The notes under the pieces: model-generated
Told to the model about the DNA's origin: nothing
The model's input: only the letters and a program-made list of their open reading frames with translations
Database searches by the model: none
Assembly: GCF_011493005.1 (NCBI RefSeq)
Contig: NZ_CP049156.1
Coordinates: 1,860,001 to 1,924,000 of the forward strand
DNA: 64,000 nt
DNA from: Caballeronia sp. SBC1
GTDB taxonomy: Bacteria; Pseudomonadota; Gammaproteobacteria; Burkholderiales; Burkholderiaceae
Reading direction: 5' to 3'
Translations under genes and position numbers: made by a program
Shown: positions 58,889 to 64,000 of the stretch, one piece after another
Layout of the letters: each line of letters opens with the position of its first letter
Numbering within the stretch: position 1 is the stretch's first letter

Positions 58889-59091
58889 TTTTAAATAGGT
58901 TCAGCGCTATAGAAATCACTTTAAGTTCCGCTTTTCAAAATGTTCTCACTGCGGACTTGGCTTCGGTCAAACATCGAAAAAACTTCAATTGCTATCGATA
59001 AATTATTGAATCAATTGAGTTTTTATAGCAAGTTGAAGTGAATTTAAACCCGCAAGATTGCACCGCAAACACCTGATCCAAAAGACTTTTC
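58889..59091. repeat. AT-rich spacer with an imperfect long inverted repeat between tmk and holB
   Basis: About 200 bases, clearly AT-rich against GC-rich neighbours. Arms 58982-58995 (ACTTCAATTGCTAT) and 59025-59039 (ATAGCAAGTTGAAGT) pair with one bulged base around a 29-base AT-rich loop that itself contains ATTGA-A-TCAAT. No coding sequence is seen. It could be an acquired short element, an mRNA structure or a promoter for holB. Confidence 0.55.
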
Positions 59092-60114
59092 ATGATCTAT
59101 CCGTGGCAAACCGAAGACTGGGCCCATCTTGAGCAACTGCGTGCAAGCTGGCCGCACGCGTTGCTCCTGCACGGTCGCGCGGGTATCGGTAAATTGCAGT
59201 TCGCGCAGCATCTTGCTCAAAGCCTGCTCTGCGAAACCCCGACCGCAACCCGCGAACCGTGTGGAAAGTGCGTTGCCTGCCTGTGGTTCAGCCAAGGCAA
59301 CCATCCCGACTATCGCGCCGTGTTGCCGGAAGCGCTCGCAGGGGAATTGGTCAGCGACGACAAGCCTGAAAAGACCGACGAGGACGGCAAGAAAACGAAG
59401 GTGCTGAGCAAGGAGATCAAGATCGATCAGGTACTCGGGCTGATGAATTTTTTCAGCCTCGGTTCGCACCGGGGCGGTTTGCGGGTCGTGCTGCTGTATC
59501 CGGCTGAATCGATCAACGTGTTCGCCGCAAACGCCTTGCTCAAGACGCTGGAAGAGCCGCCTGCGGGCGTGGTGTTCATTCTGGTGACGGCACGTATAGA
59601 CCGCTTGCTGCCAACAATCATTAGCCGCTGCCGACAATGGCCGATGACCCTCCCGCCCACCGAGCCCGCCGTTGCATGGCTGACGCAGCAGGGCGTGGAG
59701 CGTCCCGCAGCCGTGCTGGCGGAAGCCGGCGGCGCGCCGCTGACGGCGCTGGCGCTCGCCTCCGATGAAAACCGCGCACTGCGCGATTTCGCGCTGGCGC
59801 AACTGGCCGCTGGCCCCGGCTGTGACGCTTTCGCGTGCGGAGAAAGCCTGCAGAAGCTGCCGGTACCCATGGTGCTCGGCTGGCTGCAACGCTGGCTTTA
59901 CGACCTGCTCGCGCAGAAAACGGCGGGGCGTCCGCGCTACTTCCCGGGGGCATCGAAGGCGCTCGAACGCTGCGCCGCGCAGATCGATACCGAGCGTTTC
60001 GCCCGCTTTCAGAAGACGGTGACACGGCAGCGCGCGGTGGAAAATCACCCGCTGAACGCGCGGCTGGTGTTCGAAGAACTGTTCCTCGGCTATCGCGACG
60101 TGTTTGCGCCCTGA
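59092..60114 (+). CDS. holB: DNA polymerase III subunit delta'
   Basis: Clamp-loader subunit of 340 residues. WPHALLLHGRAGIGKLQFAQHLA near residue 20-40 is the P-loop region, CGKCVAC the zinc module, ANALLKTLEEPP the sensor-1 side and TIISRCRQW the SRC motif. An unusual acidic/Lys-rich stretch (SDDKPEKTDEDGKKTK, about 88-103) is inserted after the zinc module, as in related Burkholderiaceae proteins. The preceding spacer is AT-rich and carries an inverted repeat. Confidence 0.95.
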   Translation: MIYPWQTEDWAHLEQLRASWPHALLLHGRAGIGKLQFAQHLAQSLLCETPTATREPCGKCVACLWFSQGNHPDYRAVLPEALAGELVSDDKPEKTDEDGKKTKVLSKEIKIDQVLGLMNFFSLGSHRGGLRVVLLYPAESINVFAANALLKTLEEPPAGVVFILVTARIDRLLPTIISRCRQWPMTLPPTEPAVAWLTQQGVERPAAVLAEAGGAPLTALALASDENRALRDFALAQLAAGPGCDAFACGESLQKLPVPMVLGWLQRWLYDLLAQKTAGRPRYFPGASKALERCAAQIDTERFARFQKTVTRQRAVENHPLNARLVFEELFLGYRDVFAP

Positions 60115-60147
60115 CTATCGACTCACTTTTTTGCATACGAACGCACT

Positions 60148-60645
60148 ATGAACCCCAATTTCCGCGACGCCACGCTTGACGATCTTCCCGGCATCGTGGC
60201 CATCTACAATTCCACCGTGCCCTCGCGCCTCGTAACCGCGGACCTGGAACCGGTCACGGTCGAAAGTCGGCTCGCGTGGTTTCATGCGCATGGTCCGAAG
60301 GCACGCCCGCTATGGGTGGTCGAAGAAAATGGCGCGGTCATCGCGTGGCTGAGTTTCTCCGACTTTTACGGCCGCCCGGCCTATCTGCGCACGGCGGAAG
60401 TCAGTATTTATCTCGCCGAAAGCGCGCGCGGCAAAGGGCTCGGGAAGCAATTGCTGCAAGTGGCGCTGGAACGCGCACCCGCGTTGGGTATAGACACGCT
60501 GCTGGGTTTCATCTTCGGTCACAACGAAGCGAGCCTGCGCCTGTTCCAGCGCTTCGAATTCCAGACGTGGGGCGCGCTGCCGCGCGTCGCAGTGCTGGAC
60601 GGCGTTGAGCGCGACCTCCTGATTCTCGGCCGGCGGCTCGGCTGA
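60148..60645 (+). CDS. GNAT N-acetyltransferase (PAT/phosphinothricin-like)
   Basis: 165-residue GNAT acetyltransferase resembling phosphinothricin/methionine-sulfoximine acetyltransferases: IVAIYNSTVPSRLVTADLEPVTVESRLAWFHAHG at the N-terminus and the acetyl-CoA loop LAESARGKGLGKQLLQVAL. IFGHNEASLRLFQRFEFQTWG is the C-terminal signature. The natural substrate is unknown; members often detoxify amino acid analogues. It lies between holB and a TatD gene on the same strand. Confidence 0.9.
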   Translation: MNPNFRDATLDDLPGIVAIYNSTVPSRLVTADLEPVTVESRLAWFHAHGPKARPLWVVEENGAVIAWLSFSDFYGRPAYLRTAEVSIYLAESARGKGLGKQLLQVALERAPALGIDTLLGFIFGHNEASLRLFQRFEFQTWGALPRVAVLDGVERDLLILGRRLG

Positions 60646-60703
60646 CCGGTCAGGTCGAGCGATCATCTAAAAGCCAACCCAATCCCGCTTTAACGGAATT
60701 CCC

Positions 60704-61501
60704 ATGTTCGTCGATTCGCATTGCCACATCAATTTCGAGGGTCTGGCCGACCGCCTGCCTGAAGTGCTCGACAAAATGCGCGAGCTGAAGGTGACGCATG
60801 CGCTGTGCGTCTCGGTTGATCTGGAAACGCTGCCTTCGGTGTTGAAGATCGCCGAAGAAAACGAGCATATTTACGCGTCGGTCGGCGTGCATCCGGATCA
60901 TGAGGACGCGCGTGAGCCAAGCGTGGCGGACCTCGTGGAACTGGCGCGGCATCCGAAAGTAGTGGCTATCGGCGAGACGGGGCTGGATTATTACCGCCTG
61001 GAAGGCCGCAGCATCGCCGATATGGAATGGCAGCGCGAACGCTTTCGCACGCATATCCGGGCGGCGCACGCGAGCGCGAAACCGCTGATTATTCACACGC
61101 GTTCGTCGTGGGAAGACACGCTGCGGATCATGGCCGAGGAGCGCGCCAGCGTGCCGGGCGGCGTGATGCATTGCTTCACGGAACCGTGGCACGTTGCCGA
61201 GGCGGCGCTCGCCCAGGATTTTTACATTTCGCTGTCAGGCATTGTCACGTTCAAGAGCGCGAAAGACGTACAGGACGTCGCGGGGCGTGTGCCGCTCGAG
61301 CGTTTGCTGATTGAAACCGACTCGCCGTATCTGGCGCCGGTGCCGTATCGCGGGAAATCGAATGAACCTGCGTACGTAAGTTATGTCGGACGCTTCATCG
61401 CGCAATTGCGCGCGATGCCGGATGAAGCGCTGGCGGCAGCCACCACGCGTAATTTTTTCACGCTGTTCAAGATCCCGCAGCCGCAGCCAGTTGCGCACTG
61501 A
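60704..61501 (+). CDS. TatD-family metal-dependent hydrolase (YcfH-type DNase)
   Basis: Metal-dependent hydrolase of 265 residues. Metal-binding DSHCHI at the start, VGVHPDH, GETGLDYYRLEG, IIHTRSSWEDT, MHCFTEPW and the C-terminal ETDSPYLAPVPYRGKSNEP are all present, so it should be active. E. coli YcfH likewise lies in the holB neighbourhood. Family members are DNases or D-aminoacyl deacylase-like; no more can be said from sequence. Confidence 0.95.
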   Translation: MFVDSHCHINFEGLADRLPEVLDKMRELKVTHALCVSVDLETLPSVLKIAEENEHIYASVGVHPDHEDAREPSVADLVELARHPKVVAIGETGLDYYRLEGRSIADMEWQRERFRTHIRAAHASAKPLIIHTRSSWEDTLRIMAEERASVPGGVMHCFTEPWHVAEAALAQDFYISLSGIVTFKSAKDVQDVAGRVPLERLLIETDSPYLAPVPYRGKSNEPAYVSYVGRFIAQLRAMPDEALAAATTRNFFTLFKIPQPQPVAH

Positions 61502-61597
61502 AGCTCTCCATGGTCTTTTCAGCGCGGCGCGTCCGATCGCTTGCCTGACAGATCCGGTATTTCGTTATTAGAACGTTAAGTAATCCCCAAGGAACAC

Positions 61598-62374
61598 ATG
61601 CTTACATTTTCGACAGTTTCCTCTTCGCCGCTTTCGACGTCGTCGGCTCGTCAATCCGCCTTGGTGCGTAGAACGTGGCGATCCCTCGTGACGGGCCTGG
61701 TGTTGACGGCCGCCGCCATCGCACAACCCGCCTTTGCAACGCCTGCCGACTCCATGATCAAGGCAGTAAAGTTCGACGACGTATCTGCCGTTAAAAAGCT
61801 GTTGTCACAGGGCGTGGATCCGAATCTCGTCGATGACACCGGCACGCCGCTACTTGTGATCGCGGCGCGGGAAAAGTCGGACAAGGTAGGCAAGCTGCTC
61901 GCCGATAACCCGAATATCGACCTCGAAAAGCTCGATCCCGCCGGTGAAAACGCGATGATGCTGGCCGCGCTCAACGACGACCTCAACTTCGTGAACATGC
62001 TGATCGCGAAAGACGCGGAAGTGAACAAGAAGGGCTGGACGCCGCTGCATTACGCCGCAACCAACGGTCACGACGACGTAGTGAAAGTGCTGCTCGATCA
62101 TTCGGCCTACATCGACTCGGGTTCGCCCAACGGCACGACCCCGCTGATGATGGCGGCGCGCGGCGGCCATCTGTCGACGGTCAAGCTGTTGCTCGATGAA
62201 GGCGCCGATTTGCGGGTGAAGAACCAGATTGGCCTGACGGCGGTGGACTTCGCGAAGCAGTATCACGAGAAAGACGTGGCGGAAGGTCTGGCGGCGCGGC
62301 TGGCATCGATGCAAAACCAGGGCGCAGCGGGCGCGTCCGGAGCACCGCAAAGCGGCGCAAACAGTGCAAAATGA
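61598..62374 (+). CDS. Periplasmic ankyrin-repeat protein
   Basis: 258-residue protein with a long signal peptide (a Ser-rich, Arg-bearing n-region, hydrophobic core about 31-43, cleavage near AFA). The mature part has about five ankyrin repeats: SMIKAVKFDDVSAVKKLLSQGVDPN, GENAMMLAALNDDLNFVNMLI, GWTPLHYAATNGHDDVVKVLL, GTTPLMMAARGGHLSTVKLLL and GLTAVDFAKQYHEKDVAEGL. The C-terminal tail is Gly/Ala/Ser-rich. A protein-interaction role in the periplasm is likely; partner unknown. Confidence 0.9.
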   Translation: MLTFSTVSSSPLSTSSARQSALVRRTWRSLVTGLVLTAAAIAQPAFATPADSMIKAVKFDDVSAVKKLLSQGVDPNLVDDTGTPLLVIAAREKSDKVGKLLADNPNIDLEKLDPAGENAMMLAALNDDLNFVNMLIAKDAEVNKKGWTPLHYAATNGHDDVVKVLLDHSAYIDSGSPNGTTPLMMAARGGHLSTVKLLLDEGADLRVKNQIGLTAVDFAKQYHEKDVAEGLAARLASMQNQGAAGASGAPQSGANSAK

Positions 62375-62393
62375 CGCTCGCACGGCGAGGGAT

Positions 62394-62437
62394 CTGATTC
62401 GGGTTTGATTCTGGTCTGACTCGGGTCTGGCTGACCA
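62394..62437. repeat. Four imperfect 11-bp tandem units
   Basis: CTGATTCGGGT, TTGATTCTGGT, CTGACTCGGGT and CTGGCTGACCA follow head to tail just after the ankyrin gene. Function unknown. Confidence 0.5.
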
Positions 62438-62617
62438 CAGGTCCCGACCGCGCAGTGCGAAGAACATACGAGAAACAGCGGGCACGATCCGGGAAGGGCG
62501 AGCCGAGATGGCGCGTCTGGGATCGTCCGCTGAAAAGACGGGTTTGGGCCTTCAAGACAGGATGTTTTCACCTGTGCGCAGGCCGGCCCGCAACCGACAA
62601 CATAAGAAAGGACCATC

Positions 62618-62974
62618 ATGCAGCGGGTTTTTGTCATGGCCAGTGTGCTCGCGTTTCCGCTAAGCGCGGCCGCGTTCACAGGCAACGATCTGAACATGCT
62701 TTGTACCAAGACGGACACGGCCTCACGCAGCGCATGCGCGGCTTATATAGAAGGTGCCGCTGACGGCATCTACAACACCATTGAAGCCATTGGCGGCACA
62801 TCGGGACCGCAGGTGGGCCAGTATTTTTGCCTGCCAGTCGATGTCAAACCACAGGAACTGACGGACGCGGTACGCAAGTTCATCGCCGACAATCCCACGC
62901 GTGGCAACTTCAACGCCACGACCATGGTGTCATTAGGGCTCGGCAAGGCTTTTCCCTGCAAAGCTGAACAGTAA
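62618..62974 (+). CDS. Rap1a/Tai-family immunity-like secreted protein
   Basis: 118-residue secreted protein: signal peptide 1-19 (ending SAAAF), then a small alpha-helical domain with four Cys: LCTK, SACAAYIEGAADG, FCLPVDVKPQELTDAV and the closing AFPC. This is the pattern of Rap1a/Tai immunity proteins, which neutralise type VI secretion amidase effectors of the Tae4/Ssp class in the periplasm. No T6SS or effector gene lies nearby, so it is an orphan or has another role. AAAGGA precedes the ATG. Confidence 0.8.
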   Translation: MQRVFVMASVLAFPLSAAAFTGNDLNMLCTKTDTASRSACAAYIEGAADGIYNTIEAIGGTSGPQVGQYFCLPVDVKPQELTDAVRKFIADNPTRGNFNATTMVSLGLGKAFPCKAEQ

Positions 62975-63247
62975 GCCGCCATTCGGCGTAACGCGGTTCA
63001 TCCAGGCCGCCGCCCAAGTCATCGGCCGACCGGTCGACGCGGCGTATGCTGCAATGCAATAGTCATCTCATCACGTGGCTGGTGGGCAAAATAGACCCAG
63101 CCCAGCCCAAACCGGTCCAAACCGGCCGGTCGCTGATGCCACTGCGCTCCATGCGCACACAGAAGCAATCGGGTTTCGCACAATCCCGTCGTACTCCCGT
63201 CGTATCCCTCCGATATCACCTCACAAAAGGCTGATCCCACGACGACG
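62975..63247. other. Intergenic region before the MscS channel gene
   Basis: About 270 bases, no gene or clear terminator seen. Minus-strand open frames that run through here are shadows of the channel gene. Confidence 0.4.
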
Positions 63248-64000
63248 ATGATCTCTTTCGCCTCTTTCGATTTCGACTCCTTCGAGCGAATCGCCTCCGC
63301 TCCGCTCAACACCTGGCCCGGCACGCTCGTCGTGGCGGCGCTCGCCGTGCTGTTCGCGATCGGCGTGCACCGCGTGGGCGCCCGCATCCTGAAGCGTATC
63401 GCGCGGCCGTATCCATTGATGAGCGTGGTATTGCGGTTTATCGACAAACCCGCGCTCGCGCTGCTGATCATTCTCGGATTGGGTTTCGTGCTGGTTGAAA
63501 CCCCCGACGCACTGCCGTTCGCCGCCGCGCTGCGCGACCTGCTCACGGTAATGCTGATTGTCGCGCTGACGTGGCTTGCCGTGCGCTCGGTGGGCGCGGT
63601 GGCTGAGGCACTGGTGCAGGCCCATCCGCTCGACAGCCAGGACAACCTGCAAGCGCGCCGGATTCACACGCAGGCTCGCGTGCTGGCGCGTTCGGTGATG
63701 GTGGTGATCGTGATCATCGGATTCGGCGGCGCGTTGATGACGTTTCCCGCCGTCCGTCAGGTCGGCGCGAGTTTGCTGGCGTCGGCGGGCGTGGCCGGGC
63801 TGGTGGCGGGGATTGCCGCGCGGCCGGTGCTGGGCAACCTGATCGCCGGATTGCAGATCGCGTTGTCACAACCTATCCGGCTAGACGACGTAGTGGTGAT
63901 CCAGGGTGAATGGGGACGGGTAGAGGAGATCACCGGCACCTATGTGTCTGTCCGAATCTGGGACCAGCGGCGCCTGATTGTGCCGCTGCAATGGTTTATT
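63248..64000 (+). CDS. Mechanosensitive ion channel protein (MscS family), 3' end beyond window
   Basis: The first 251 codons of a small-conductance mechanosensitive channel. Four hydrophobic segments lead to the pore helix region VGASLLASAGVAGLVAGIAARPVLGNLIAGLQIA, followed by the beta domain start IRLDDVVVIQGEWGRVEEITGTYVSVRIWDQRRLIVPL, the hallmark of MscS proteins. The frame is open to the last base. The ATG at 63248 fits, but its ribosome binding site is weak, so the start is tentative. Confidence 0.9.
   Translation, partial: MISFASFDFDSFERIASAPLNTWPGTLVVAALAVLFAIGVHRVGARILKRIARPYPLMSVVLRFIDKPALALLIILGLGFVLVETPDALPFAAALRDLLTVMLIVALTWLAVRSVGAVAEALVQAHPLDSQDNLQARRIHTQARVLARSVMVVIVIIGFGGALMTFPAVRQVGASLLASAGVAGLVAGIAARPVLGNLIAGLQIALSQPIRLDDVVVIQGEWGRVEEITGTYVSVRIWDQRRLIVPLQWFI

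Noticed and set aside
63019-63645. 208-codon minus-strand frame near the window end
   Set aside because: Opposite the MscS channel frame, which is clearly coding.

Overview
The window looks like a chromosomal segment of a high-GC betaproteobacterium of the Burkholderiaceae (Paraburkholderia/Caballeronia type). This is inferred from gene content and order (tesA divergent from a ybbA-like gene, ygfZ divergent from mltG-tmk-holB, bolA-yciB-msrB, tRNA-Asp next to ppiD), from codon use, and from the typical housekeeping proteins. No species can be named from sequence reading alone.

Layout. (1) 1-1867: 3' part of a nickel/cobalt permease gene and a NodB-type polysaccharide deacetylase. (2) 1868-2673: about 800 bases without a convincing gene. 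(3) 2674-18695: a tightly overlapped, single-strand run of 16 genes that is an aryl polyene (APE) type II PKS cluster. It holds a chain-length-factor-like ketosynthase, a PlsC-type acyltransferase, two ACPs, a small membrane protein, an AMP-ligase fused to a hotdog dehydratase, a glycosyltransferase fused to an LpxL-like acyltransferase, an aromatic amino acid ammonia-lyase, a thioesterase, a LolA-like carrier, an MMPL exporter, a ketosynthase, a second dehydratase, a ketoreductase and two more ketosynthases. A methyltransferase (minus strand) and a divergent flavoprotein with halogenase-like motifs (18740-20891) complete it. The inferred logic: the lyase makes an aryl acrylic acid, the ligase loads it on an ACP, KS/KR/DH cycles extend the polyene, the methyltransferase and possibly the flavoprotein tailor the aryl head, and the acyltransferases, glycosyltransferase, LolA-like protein and exporter anchor and move the product to the outer membrane. 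(4) 20981-26331: a Bcr/CflA exporter, an orphan secreted beta-propeller protein and an ACS-family MFS transporter.

(5) 26699-43000: housekeeping: tRNA-Asp, ppiD, a small lipoprotein, tesA/ybbA, pgi, nnr, a D-amino-acid dehydrogenase, purL, a parvulin, a BolA protein, yciB, msrB. (6) 43047-53530: selO and a fatty acid / acyl-CoA metabolism block (acyl-CoA ligase, FadB-like fusion, thiolase, Dabb and PaaI-type small proteins, a CurA-like reductase, an SDR) with pncA inside. (7) 53554-54175: an intact antitoxin beside a frameshifted toxin. (8) 54332-64000: an HSL-type esterase, a TANGO2-like protein, ygfZ, mltG, tmk, holB, a GNAT, a TatD nuclease, a periplasmic ankyrin protein, a Rap1a/Tai-like protein and the 5' part of a MscS channel.

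Most interesting items: the fusion-rich APE cluster with an internal ammonia-lyase, three catalytically complete ketosynthases and a nearby halogenase-like flavoprotein; a 13-bp tandem repeat in its divergent promoter region; the broken toxin; and an AT-rich insertion with an inverted repeat between tmk and holB. The APE class itself is known; no wholly new system could be demonstrated from sequence alone. Gene assignments rest on recognised motifs and family memory, not on database searches.
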